Source of the DNA: Sphingomonas kaistensis
Lineage (GTDB): Bacteria; Pseudomonadota; Alphaproteobacteria; Sphingomonadales; Sphingomonadaceae
Direction: 5' to 3'
NCBI RefSeq assembly: GCF_011927725.1
Contig: NZ_JAATJC010000001.1
Span: 1,619,001 to 1,683,000, forward strand
Length of the DNA: 64,000 nt
The position numbers and the translations under genes were made by a program. Shown here piece after piece: positions 15,788 to 23,447 of this stretch. The notes below the pieces were generated by a model. The model searched no databases. It was not told where the DNA came from and was given only the letters and a program-made list of their open reading frames with translations. Numbering within the stretch: the first letter of the stretch is position 1; each line of letters begins with the position of its first letter.

Positions 15788-15964
15788 ATGGTGTTTGAAA
15801 TCTACCTTGATTCCGACGACCGCTTCCGCTGGCATCTGCGTAATCAGAGCGGCCAGATCATCGCGCTCGCGGCCGAGGCTCATGTCGATCTCAACGAGGC
15901 CGTGCGCAGCCTGGCGGCGGTGCGCGACAGTAGCCGCGCAGAAATCCGCCACCCTCAGGATTGA
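15788..15964 (+). CDS. DUF1508 (YegP-like) mini protein
   Basis: A 58-residue gene, ATG 15788 to TGA 15964. The sequence begins MVFEIYLDSDDRFRWHLRNQ and continues with a SGQIIALAAEAH strand, the compact beta-beta-alpha unit of the DUF1508/YegP family. Family members usually carry two copies of this unit; here there is one. The function is unknown in the family. It is divergent from the DUF11 cluster and its start is 35 bp after the TTTACA array, so it may share that regulation. Its 3' end overlaps the convergent receiver gene by 10 bp. Confidence 0.7.
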   Translation: MVFEIYLDSDDRFRWHLRNQSGQIIALAAEAHVDLNEAVRSLAAVRDSSRAEIRHPQD

Positions 15965-16341
15965 GCGTTACGGAAGCGCGCGCGTAATTCGTCGGCAAGC
16001 GTCAATGGGTCGAAAGGCTTAGCAATGACGTCCATCGCACCGGCCACCTTTAACGCTTTGATCCGATCCGGCATCAGGCTGGCCGTCATGAAGATCGCCG
16101 GGACTGCGGCGGATTGCGGATCCTCGCGCAGCCTGGCCAGCAGTTCCTCCCCAGTCATGTCCGGCAAGCGGTAATCGAGCAGGTAGAGGTCGGGCACGAT
16201 CGCCGCGCTGTCCTCCAGCAGGGCCGGGCCGGAGCCGTAGTGCGTAACCTCGAACCCGCCGATTTCCGTCAGCGCAAGCTGGGCCAGAATGGCGATGTCG
16301 GGGTCGTCCTCGACCAGGATGATGGTGCGCAGGTCGTTCAT
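15955..16341 (-). CDS. Single-domain response regulator (CheY-like receiver)
   Basis: A 128-residue stand-alone receiver: acidic pocket D12-D13, phospho-acceptor D56 in LLDYRLPDMTG, and the switch Lys in the AKPFDP motif (~108). There is no output domain, so it acts by protein contact or as a phosphate shuttle. Its ATG overlaps the kinase stop as ATGA, so it is translationally coupled to the kinase. With the kinase and Hpt gene it forms a phosphorelay operon. Confidence 0.92.
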   Translation of the reverse strand: MNDLRTIILVEDDPDIAILAQLALTEIGGFEVTHYGSGPALLEDSAAIVPDLYLLDYRLPDMTGEELLARLREDPQSAAVPAIFMTASLMPDRIKALKVAGAMDVIAKPFDPLTLADELRARFRNAQS

Positions 16342-17897
16342 GATGCGGGCAGTTCGATCCAGAAACAGGAGCCGCCGCCGGCGCGGGGCTCATAGCCGAT
16401 GCGGCCGCCATGCTGCTCGACGATGGCGCGACTGATGGCAAGGCCGAGACCCGTGCCGCCATGGCCGCGACGATTGGCATCGACCGCCTGGGAAAAGCGA
16501 TCGAACAGGCGGTCGACGAAGCTTTCCGGCACCCCGGAGCCGCAATCGCGCACCTCGACCCGAATCAAATGGTCGCGGCGCATCCCGGCCACCTCGACAA
16601 CGGAGCCGGGCGGGCTGTGCCGCGTAGCGTTGGAGAGAAGGTTGGTGAGGACCTGGAGCAAGCGTCCCGGGTCGCCGGTCAGCGACAGCGGCTCTCCGGA
16701 CACTGCTTCGAGGCGAACGTCCAGACGCTCGGCGAAGGGTTCATTCTGCTGCACCGCGTCGCCGATCACTTCGCTCATCTGCAGCGGCACCAGGATGTAG
16801 CCGGTCTGCCCGCGGGTAAGCCGCTCGATGTCGAGGATATCGTCGATCAGGGTGCTGAGCCGCGCGGCATTCTTCTGTGCCATGTCGAGCATCTGCCTGG
16901 CGCGGTCGTTGATTCCGGTGCCAAGACTGGCGCCGAGCAGGGCGATGGCACCGCGGATGGCAGTCAGCGGCGTGCGCAGTTCATGACTGATGGTCGAAAT
17001 GAACTCGTCTTTCGCGCGGTTGCTGATGCGCTCGGCGGTAAGGTCACGAACGGCGACGATGAACCCCTGGCCATCGTCGAGCCGCAGGCGGACCGAGTGA
17101 AGCGTCCGGCCTTCGCGGGTCGAGATCTCGGTTTCGGACCGGACGGTGTGGCGGATGGCCGCAAGCATGGCCGGCAGCATGGCTTCGTCCGCATCCGGTC
17201 CGAACAAGCCCCAGCGAAGGCTCTTCTCCAGCATCTCCGCGGCATCGGTGCCGCGCCGCTTCATTTCATCGTCAAATCCGTGTAGTTCGAAAAAGCGGTC
17301 GTTCCACAGCGCGAGTTTTAGGTCGGAATCGAAATAGGCGATGCCCTGATCGACGTTGTCGAGCATTACGCGCAGCAGCTGCGCCGTCCGCTTGAGCTCG
17401 AGCTCGCGCTTTTCGGCGACAAAGGTACCGAGACGCGTTTCGATGAGATTGGACGCGACCACCGCGAGGTCCGCCAGCTGCTGTCGCTGCGCGGGGGTGA
17501 TGGTGCGCGGCTTGGTGTCGATGATGCAGAGCGACCCGATCGCCACGCCGCTGATGGTGATCGGCGCGCCTGCGTAAAAGCGGATGAAGGGGGCTCCGGT
17601 GACCAGGTCGTTGTCGGCAAATCGCGGATCCGCAAGCGCATCCTCAACGACCATCGCCTCCGATTGACGAACGGTGTGGCCGCAAAAGGCGCTTTCGCGA
17701 TCGGTGCCGCCGGTAGTGAGGCCACAGACCCCCTGAAAGATCTGTCGATCGCGGCGAAGTACCGTCAGCAACGCGATCGGCACGTCGAATATGGTGGCGA
17801 CCGTCTTGCTAAGCTGGTTGAAGGCTTCCTCGTCGCTCTCGCCAAGGCCGTAGCGCGTGATGACGCGCTGGCGCAGTTCCTCCTGACTATCGATCAT
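16338..17897 (-). CDS. GAF-PAS sensor histidine kinase
   Basis: A 519-residue soluble kinase with no transmembrane segment. The GAF domain is at ~15-160 (FDVPIALLTVLRRDRQIF, CGHTVRQSEAMVVEDALADP), followed by a short coiled coil and a PAS domain at ~172-290. The HisKA domain has phospho-acceptor H305 in STISHELRTPL; the ATPase domain has the N-box around N423, DCGSG (451-455) and GGTGLGL (480-486). GAF domains of this subtype sense small ligands or redox state in the cytoplasm. ATGA overlaps join it to the Hpt gene upstream and the receiver gene downstream, so the three are made together. Confidence 0.93.
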   Translation of the reverse strand: MIDSQEELRQRVITRYGLGESDEEAFNQLSKTVATIFDVPIALLTVLRRDRQIFQGVCGLTTGGTDRESAFCGHTVRQSEAMVVEDALADPRFADNDLVTGAPFIRFYAGAPITISGVAIGSLCIIDTKPRTITPAQRQQLADLAVVASNLIETRLGTFVAEKRELELKRTAQLLRVMLDNVDQGIAYFDSDLKLALWNDRFFELHGFDDEMKRRGTDAAEMLEKSLRWGLFGPDADEAMLPAMLAAIRHTVRSETEISTREGRTLHSVRLRLDDGQGFIVAVRDLTAERISNRAKDEFISTISHELRTPLTAIRGAIALLGASLGTGINDRARQMLDMAQKNAARLSTLIDDILDIERLTRGQTGYILVPLQMSEVIGDAVQQNEPFAERLDVRLEAVSGEPLSLTGDPGRLLQVLTNLLSNATRHSPPGSVVEVAGMRRDHLIRVEVRDCGSGVPESFVDRLFDRFSQAVDANRRGHGGTGLGLAISRAIVEQHGGRIGYEPRAGGGSCFWIELPAS

Positions 17898-18175
17898 CGC
17901 GGCAGGGTACGAAGGGTCTCAGCCAGCGTCAAAGCGGCCAGTCGCACCTGCTCCGGCTCTGCGTCGCAGGCGCGTTCGAGCGCCGAGGCCATTCGCGCAG
18001 CATCGCCGAACCCAAAGCTGCCGAGCGTTCCGACCAGGCGGTGTCCGCATTGGCGAAGGGCGTCGCGATCGGACGGATCGGTGGCAATCAGCCAGTCTGC
18101 GGTACCTTGCATTCGTTCGATGCATGCCTCTTTAGCCTGGGCGAGGCGGAACTGCAGGCCTGTTTCGTTACGCAT
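17894..18175 (-). CDS. Histidine phosphotransfer (Hpt) protein
   Basis: A 93-residue helical protein with the Hpt signature GHRLVGTLGSFGF, phospho-accepting H45. It is the first gene of the Hpt-kinase-receiver operon and overlaps the kinase by 4 nt. Hpt proteins pass phosphate from a receiver to a final regulator. The only DNA-binding regulator nearby is the divergent OmpR-type gene at 18328, a plausible final acceptor. Confidence 0.88.
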   Translation of the reverse strand: MRNETGLQFRLAQAKEACIERMQGTADWLIATDPSDRDALRQCGHRLVGTLGSFGFGDAARMASALERACDAEPEQVRLAALTLAETLRTLPR

Positions 18176-18196
18176 GCCGTCGGTCTAGGCAGCAAA

Positions 18197-18215
18197 GGTT
18201 ACCAGAACGGTAACC
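18197..18215. promoter_or_regulatory. Inverted repeat GGTTACC-N5-GGTAACC
   Basis: A perfect 7-bp inverted repeat in the 152-bp gap between the Hpt gene and the divergent OmpR-type regulator gene. Its position suits an operator controlling one or both units. It does not resemble the TTTACA boxes. Confidence 0.4.
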
Positions 18216-18327
18216 ATGACTATCGACGAGCCGATGTGATCGCGCGGCCACAGCCAGCGACACACGTGCTCACCAAGCATGAAAAACAAGGGTTCTTCCG
18301 TTATGCGCCAGGAAGAAGGGAGTTCGT

Positions 18328-19020
18328 GTGCGCATCGCGTTGCTTGAAGACGATTCATCGCTCGCCGATCTGATAGGGGCCACCGTGGAAAGCGCCGGTC
18401 ACAGCTGCCACCATTACGCGGATTGCCGCTCGGCCAAGGTCGCCTTCCGCCAAGAAAGTTTCGACCTGCTGCTGATGGACTGGCACTTGCCGGATGGCGA
18501 AGGCGTTCATGTCCTTCGCTGGGCCCGCCAGAACCTCGATCCGTGTCCGCCGGTTATCATGGTCACGAGCCGCGCCGAGGACGAGGCGGTGGTCGCCGCG
18601 CTCGATGCCGGCGCGGACGATTATGTGGTCAAGCCAATCGTTCCGCAGGTGCTCCTCGCCAGGCTCACCGCATTGCTGCGGCGGACCTACAAGCCGGCCG
18701 CAACCGGCGACCGGGTGGAGACTCACTACGGCGTCGCCTTTGACCACGGCCAGTGCACCGTGACTATTGCCGGCGAAACGCTGACCCTCACCCACAAGGA
18801 GTTCGGCCTCGCGCTGCTGCTGTTCCAGAACATGCACCGCCCGCTCAGCCGGACCTATCTCCTCGAGGCCGTGTGGGGCCGTAACCCCGACCTCCCGACG
18901 CGAACGCTGGACGTCCATATCTCACGCTTGCGCTCGCGTCTCAGTCTGGGCGATGCAGGGTTTAAGCTGACCTCGATCCAGAGCTTCGGCTATCGGCTCG
19001 AGATGACCAGTCTCCAGTGA
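18328..19020 (+). CDS. OmpR-family response regulator transcription factor
   Basis: A 230-residue protein starting at GTG 18328 behind the strong site GGAAGAAGGGAG. The receiver domain is ~1-118, with phospho-acceptor D51 in LLLMDWHLPDGEG and the switch Lys in VVKPI. The C-terminal winged helix is ~130-228 (LTHKEFGLALLLF, RTLDVHISRLRSRL, SFGYRLE). It binds DNA, normally as a dimer on ~10-bp-spaced direct repeats. It is divergent from the Hpt-kinase-receiver operon and is the likely output. The TTTACA array 2.6 kb away has the expected layout for such a protein. Confidence 0.93.
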   Translation: MRIALLEDDSSLADLIGATVESAGHSCHHYADCRSAKVAFRQESFDLLLMDWHLPDGEGVHVLRWARQNLDPCPPVIMVTSRAEDEAVVAALDAGADDYVVKPIVPQVLLARLTALLRRTYKPAATGDRVETHYGVAFDHGQCTVTIAGETLTLTHKEFGLALLLFQNMHRPLSRTYLLEAVWGRNPDLPTRTLDVHISRLRSRLSLGDAGFKLTSIQSFGYRLEMTSLQ

Positions 19021-19491
19021 ATGGATGCCGCGCAATGCGTGCCGAGTTAATAGGGAAGGCTTCACCGTCCCTTATCTGATCTGACACCCTGAGATTCGAT
19101 ATGCTTCTAAGGGCCACGTGCCGGCGCTAACGCCGATGAACAATCGTCCGCTAACGGAAGGCAGGCAGCCACTGCTGAGCGACTGAGAGTGGGTCTCAGC
19201 GGCCGCTGCCGACCTAAATGAACGAACGTCCGCTCACGGGCAGCGTCGATCACGGTATGAACGCCTTAGAGTGGGTCAATTCAGACACGGGAATTTGCTC
19301 AGAGACCGTGCGAGCTAAGCACTTCCGGCGGCGGAGCCGACCAGTCTGCTCGTCTTAGAAAGTTGTTCTCTGTCTCTCGGTCCGCTTCGATCTCCATCCT
19401 GATAGCGAGGGCCAGCTTCTCCAAGCGCGCTGAGACGGTTGGGAGTGGTAGATTAGCTTTTGGCAGAAGCTCCTTAGTTTCAGAGGAAATC
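19021..19491. other. Gene-free region with repeats
   Basis: About 470 bp separates the OmpR-type regulator from the phosphatase gene. It holds the two tandem repeat copies listed separately. A minus-strand frame ending at 19299 could start at 19493, sharing the CATG of the phosphatase start, but it has no ribosome site and no recognisable domain. Confidence 0.5.
19137..19277. repeat. Two imperfect tandem copies with 82-bp period
   Basis: TGAACAATCGTCCGCTAACGG (19137-19157, 21 nt) recurs as TGAACGAACGTCCGCTCACGG at 19219-19239, and GAGTGGGTC at 19187-19195 recurs at 19269-19277. Both boxes are offset by exactly 82 bp. The core CGTCCGCT-ACGG also appears in altered form at 3301-3320, so this seems to be a dispersed intergenic repeat family, here present as a tandem pair. 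Confidence 0.65.
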
Positions 19492-19995
19492 ATGTTCGAA
19501 GTCCGAATTGAGAATGCGCCAGCGGCCCTCCGCCTGATGGAGGAAGGGTGGCCAACCTGCATCATAAGTCTCGTAGGCGACGACCTCCGCTTCGACTTGC
19601 CTCAATTCGGCCCGAAGCACTTCATCGCTCGCTTCCATGATGTTGAGGCGACGCTGCCAGGCTACGTACCTCCAAGTGGCGACATGCTGCGAGCTGCACT
19701 GAAGCATGCCGCGAATCTTAACGACGGCGATCGTCTCCTTGTGCACTGCCACGCTGGCAAGAGCCGGTCGCCGGCTATGGTCATAGGTATTCTTATAAGT
19801 GCGGGATTGTCGGCCTCGGAGGCCATGAGCCGGGTCAAGGCGCTACGTCCATTCGTTATCCCAAACCGATTGATGATCAGCATTCTTGACGACTTGCTCG
19901 GCCAAGGAGGCGAACTGGTGCGAGTTGTGGAAGACCATTACAAGTCGTTGCCTGCTGAGGCCGCTCTGCCCAATCGCGGTGGTTGGAACCTATGA
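19492..19995 (+). CDS. Tyrosine/dual-specificity protein phosphatase-like
   Basis: A 167-residue protein started at ATG 19492, with AGAGGA ~5 nt upstream; the frame upstream of it lacks support. The active-site loop is VHCHAGKSRSPA, i.e. C86-x5-R92, the cysteine phosphatase signature. The order (N-terminal sheet, then the P-loop, then helical SASEAMSRVKALRP) matches a compact dual-specificity-type fold. It probably dephosphorylates phosphotyrosine or another phosphate ester in the cytoplasm. Base composition looks lower in GC than the flanking core, and the gene lies in an accessory block. The substrate is unknown. Confidence 0.8.
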   Translation: MFEVRIENAPAALRLMEEGWPTCIISLVGDDLRFDLPQFGPKHFIARFHDVEATLPGYVPPSGDMLRAALKHAANLNDGDRLLVHCHAGKSRSPAMVIGILISAGLSASEAMSRVKALRPFVIPNRLMISILDDLLGQGGELVRVVEDHYKSLPAEAALPNRGGWNL

Positions 19996-20104
19996 TCCGG
20001 CTACATGAGCCAGCATAGGACGCGCTTTGTTCGCCTCTGACACAGCCCCTAGCACCAATACGCCGCCGCTGCCGGCGAGGATCGAGCTCGGTGTCTGCGT
20101 GGCT

Positions 20105-21250
20105 TCAGTAGCAGCGTCCGGAGACCGCTGAACTGAGCTCGGGGATGGGAGTGCGTCTGTAATTCGAGAGCAACCGCGCACACGCTTTAAGCCTCTGAAG
20201 CTCGCCATTTCTGAAGAGGTCTTTCTCAGCTGCTCTGCTCACCCTCTCAACCGTTTCTTGGTTCATCTGCATTGCGGATGCAGTGATAGACCTTTGCGCT
20301 ACCCTCTGGCCTTCAGAACCTTGGTTGTAGATATCTACGATGGTGGCGCCAAAAAGCGCCATCTCGGCTCCTGGGAGGGGGCCATCTAACGCGGCAGCCG
20401 GAAACCTTGGGACCGCTTTCTTGATCACACGGACCGCGCTGCCCTTCGCGAAGCGACTCATGTCCCTCGACGCGCGCATAGCTATGAAGCGCCCGAGCTT
20501 CGCTTGGATCGTAATCGACTCCGCTGATGTTGGAACTCCGAAGGTAGCTGTCCGCCCACTGGCCTGATGCACCAAAGCTCGAGCTTGCTGCGCGTAGCTA
20601 GCCTGGATTGTGGAGGTCCTCGTATCCACTGCCTGCGTCACGAGCTTGTCTGACGCCCCCGGATCCCCTCCGATCAGATCTGGGAGCCATTCGCGGCTCT
20701 TGGCGACATACAAACGACCCGCAAAAGCAGGCTTCGCCATTCGTGACGCGATCTGCTCGGCCTCACCGCGTAGCCTTCTTAATACGTCCGCTCGGGCAAC
20801 CGAGAGCTGTTCCCTGGCTCTGTGTAGCTTGGCTGCCCTAGTTCGCTCGTCAGCATCAAACTCTTCGATAGCTTCTCGTAGAAGCTTCCGATCATTGTTC
20901 GCTTTGATCGCCGCTTCTTCCGAAGGCGAAGGTGCCTTCGTCATGATTGGGGGTTTTCGCGGGTTTGGCACGGGCGCCAGGAATATTGGCAGCACCCAGG
21001 GCGCACTGATTACAGCACCGATCAAGAGCACCGCCAGTACCAGCGTGTAAGCACTGGAAGGTCGCAGCTTTCGTCGTTGTTCTCTATGCCGCTGGTCGGT
21101 CCTGATCAACGAATGGCCGCCTTCTATTCGCGTCAGTGACAAGGGTTTAGCCTCAACTAAAGCAAGGAATTGCATAAAGTTTTTGCGACGCAAAGGGGAG
21201 TGTCTCATCCGGACAGGGCGCTCGGTCGTTAGATGGGGTGCGCTTTCCAC
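20105..21250 (-). CDS. Unknown single-pass membrane protein
   Basis: A 381-residue protein of no family I recognise. Starts are possible at GTG 21250 (AGGA ~11 nt upstream), ATG 21208 or ATG 21175. One transmembrane segment lies at ~67-92 (AYTLVLAVLLIGAVISAPWV...), followed by a Pro-rich linker. Residues ~115-170 are a charged helix, probably coiled coil (KLLREAIEEFDADERTRAAK...). The rest is mixed helix, rich in Ala and Arg, with cysteines near the C-terminus. The stop of the upstream 109-residue gene is 15 bp before the GTG, so they form a pair. The gene is convergent with the phosphatase gene. Confidence 0.55.
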   Translation of the reverse strand: MESAPHLTTERPVRMRHSPLRRKNFMQFLALVEAKPLSLTRIEGGHSLIRTDQRHREQRRKLRPSSAYTLVLAVLLIGAVISAPWVLPIFLAPVPNPRKPPIMTKAPSPSEEAAIKANNDRKLLREAIEEFDADERTRAAKLHRAREQLSVARADVLRRLRGEAEQIASRMAKPAFAGRLYVAKSREWLPDLIGGDPGASDKLVTQAVDTRTSTIQASYAQQARALVHQASGRTATFGVPTSAESITIQAKLGRFIAMRASRDMSRFAKGSAVRVIKKAVPRFPAAALDGPLPGAEMALFGATIVDIYNQGSEGQRVAQRSITASAMQMNQETVERVSRAAEKDLFRNGELQRLKACARLLSNYRRTPIPELSSAVSGRCY

Positions 21251-21265
21251 CGAGCAGAATTTTCC

Positions 21266-21595
21266 TCAGGAGGAGCGGCCGGAATTCGCGCTGCTCAAGC
21301 ACCCTGCAGCTACACGATTCCTGAGGTTCGTACCGGCCACTCCGAAAGTGGCTTCACCTGCAGCAGTCTGGCGTTGAGAGGTTTCGAGAAAGACGACCTC
21401 CTCTCGAGCGAGGCGGATCAGCTGCTTAGAATGCAGTGGATATCGCTTTCCATTGTGGACGAGCCAGAGCCGTTCGCCTCCAGCTTTCTGAGCCCTCCGG
21501 AGCAGCGAGGTAGTTTCGATCACTTCAGCGTCGATGGCAAGCAGCTGACCATCGAGATCGACTAGATGTGCCAGCCCAACATCCCACAGACCCAT
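21266..21595 (-). CDS. Unknown small protein
   Basis: A 109-residue protein started at ATG 21595, which has a near-perfect AGGAGG ~7 nt upstream; the frame continues to 21643 without support. The sequence (GLWDVGLAHLVDLDGQLLAI..., ERLWLVHNGKRYPLHSKQLI) suggests a small beta-rich fold of about 80 residues and a variable tail. I recognise no family. It is probably the first gene of a two-gene unit with the membrane protein downstream. Close by, to the right, is the 3' end of tRNA-Glu. Confidence 0.5.
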   Translation of the reverse strand: MGLWDVGLAHLVDLDGQLLAIDAEVIETTSLLRRAQKAGGERLWLVHNGKRYPLHSKQLIRLAREEVVFLETSQRQTAAGEATFGVAGTNLRNRVAAGCLSSANSGRSS

Positions 21596-21805
21596 TGTGC
21601 GCCTCCTGCTAACGCGTGGCAGGTAGGCATCTGGGGACGTCAAAAAGCGTCACCTCCCCTCGAGGAGGTGGCAGGAACATCGGGTTCGCGGGTAGCGGAA
21701 ACTTGATCCGTGCACGTCCAGCGACGTCCAGGCGCATCCGGGCACGTTTATAACCGAGATATTACCGAAAACGGCAAAGCCAGCCCGCTAAGTGCTTGTA
21801 ATCGC

Positions 21806-21881
21806 TGGTGACCCCTACGGGACTCGAACCCGTGTTTTCGCCGTGAGAGGGCGACGTCCTAGACCGCTAGACGAAGGGGCC
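21806..21881 (-). tRNA. tRNA-Glu (anticodon CUC)
   Basis: A 76-nt cloverleaf with encoded CCA. On the minus strand it starts GGCCCCTTCGTCTAGCGG; the anticodon loop contains CTC; the T arm has GGTTCGAGTCC; the acceptor GGCCCCT pairs with AGGGGTC. The 3' end faces the accessory block at 19-21.8 kb, the usual side for island integration, but I see no duplicated 3' end. Confidence 0.95.
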
Positions 21882-21930
21882 GCGCGGTGGTGCGAGGCGC
21901 GCATATGGCGGGGCACAGGCGGTTCGTCAA

Positions 21931-23046
21931 TCAGGCGATCAGCGCTTGCTCGGCAGTCTGCTGGCGGGTCAGCCACTGGCGGCACAGCGCCGCAATGCGC
22001 GGAGCGGCCTTGCCGTCGCCGAACGGGAAGGCTGGAACCGCCATCGCCCGATAGGCTCTCTCGTCTTCGAGCAGGCGGCGGACATGGTGGACGATCTCGC
22101 CGCGCTCGTTGCCGACCAGCAGAGTGTTCCCGGTAGCGATGCCCTCGGGCCGTTCGGTGGTCGATCGCAACACCAGAAGCGGTATGCCAAGCGCCGGGGC
22201 TTCTTCCTGTATGCCACCGGAATCGCTTAGCAGGATATGGGCCGAGCGCATTGCCCCGACCATCGCCCGGTGGTCCATCGGCTGCAGGAGCCGGATGCGC
22301 GGGTTGCCGCCGAGCAGCAGGCGCGCGGCCGCCGCCATGGCGGGATTGCTGTGAAGGACGATCTCGATCCGCAGCCACGCAAACCGCGCGAGGTCGATCA
22401 GCGCCAAACCGATCGGGGTAAAGGCAGCGCCCCAATTCTCACGGCGGTGACAGGTGACGAGCAGCCGGGGAAGCCCCGGACCGTCGGATCCGGGGGGCAA
22501 TGAGGACACGACGTCGAACAAGGCGTCGATGGCGGTGTTGCCGGTGACGTGGACCTCGCCCGTCACGCCTTCTGCGGAGAGGTTGGCGGCATTGTCGCTG
22601 GTGGCGGCGAACAGCAATTGGGACAGCCGGTCGATCGCGACGCGATTGCCTTCCTCAGGCCAGGGCAGGGCGAGGTCATGGCTGCGCAGGCCAGCCTCGA
22701 CGTGGGCGAGCGGAACGCCGGCGGCAGTTGCGGCAAGCGCTCCGCCGAGCGCGCTGGAGGTGTCGCCCTGCACGATCAGCAGGCCGGGTCGCCCGGCTCC
22801 GCGTAGGAGCGATGCGATCGCATTGGCGACGGCTTCCGCATGCACGCGCGGATCGCCCGTGGCCGGGCACTGCAGCCTGGTGAAGCGATGCGCGGCCAGG
22901 CCGTAGGCGGATGGGTCCAACTGGCTGTGCTGGCCGGTGAGGACGATGTGGGGAAGAAGGCCTTGCGCCTGCAGTGCGCGTGCCACCGGCGCGAGCTTGA
23001 TCGCTTCGGGGCGCGTTCCAACGACGAGCATGATGACAGGGGACAC
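21931..23046 (-). CDS. wecB: UDP-N-acetylglucosamine 2-epimerase (non-hydrolysing)
   Basis: A 371-residue enzyme started at GTG 23046 (AGGGAGG ~6 nt upstream); ATG 23082 or ATG 23031 are alternatives. It opens with VGTRPEAIKLAPV, the family hallmark, and continues with HIVLTGQHSQL, GDTSSALGGALAA, HVEAGLRS, LLVTCHRRENWG and SDSGGIQEEAP, all characteristic UDP-binding and catalytic motifs. It interconverts UDP-GlcNAc and UDP-ManNAc for surface polysaccharide synthesis. No other sugar genes are adjacent. Confidence 0.92.
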   Translation of the reverse strand: MSPVIMLVVGTRPEAIKLAPVARALQAQGLLPHIVLTGQHSQLDPSAYGLAAHRFTRLQCPATGDPRVHAEAVANAIASLLRGAGRPGLLIVQGDTSSALGGALAATAAGVPLAHVEAGLRSHDLALPWPEEGNRVAIDRLSQLLFAATSDNAANLSAEGVTGEVHVTGNTAIDALFDVVSSLPPGSDGPGLPRLLVTCHRRENWGAAFTPIGLALIDLARFAWLRIEIVLHSNPAMAAAARLLLGGNPRIRLLQPMDHRAMVGAMRSAHILLSDSGGIQEEAPALGIPLLVLRSTTERPEGIATGNTLLVGNERGEIVHHVRRLLEDERAYRAMAVPAFPFGDGKAAPRIAALCRQWLTRQQTAEQALIA

Positions 23047-23133
23047 CGACGCCCTCCCTCTCAGGAGAAAGCGATCCGGCACCGTTACGACTATCCGAGT
23101 TGATCTGCCCTCGCAAGGGCGGCGGGACAGGCC

Positions 23134-23415
23134 CTAGCGGAAGTTGTCGGCGTAAGCCTGCAGCTTGAGCTTGACCGGCGGGGCAGGGACCACGTGATAG
23201 TCGAACCCCTGCTTTTCGGCGTAGGCGATCGCCTGTTCCTTGGTCTCGAAAGCGAGGCGGACCTGGGTCGCGGTGGTGGCATTGCCGACCCACCCGGTCA
23301 GCGGATCGTGGCGCTGCGCCCGGTCGCTGGCGAATTCGAGAGTCCACTTGCCGGCCTTGGCACGGCCGCTCTGGGTGGTCTTGCGATCGGTCTCGATGAT
23401 GCGGGCGGTGGGCAT
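23134..23415 (-). CDS. NADH dehydrogenase accessory subunit, NDUFS4-like (ETC complex I subunit family)
   Basis: A 93-residue protein from ATG 23415. It shows ARIIETDRKTTQSGRAKAGKW, then LEFAS, DPLTGWVGNATT and FETKEQAIAYAEKQGFDYHV, which match the alphaproteobacterial ETC complex I subunit family (homologous to mitochondrial NDUFS4/18-kDa). The family is an accessory subunit of respiratory complex I in the inner membrane, facing the cytoplasm. It lies 32 bp downstream of hrpB and may be read through from it. The nuo operon is not in the window. Confidence 0.85.
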   Translation of the reverse strand: MPTARIIETDRKTTQSGRAKAGKWTLEFASDRAQRHDPLTGWVGNATTATQVRLAFETKEQAIAYAEKQGFDYHVVPAPPVKLKLQAYADNFR

Positions 23416-23447
23416 GGCTGGCGAGGTGGCCGAACGCTTCGCCGAAA

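Noticed and set aside
19299..19493. Minus-strand small frame sharing the CATG with the phosphatase start
   Set aside because: The sequence is moderately protein-like but there is no ribosome site, no recognised domain and its start would lie inside the phosphatase start codon.
21806..21881. Integration site with duplicated tRNA end
   Set aside because: I looked for a second copy of the tRNA-Glu 3' end to the left and saw none, so no att pair is claimed.
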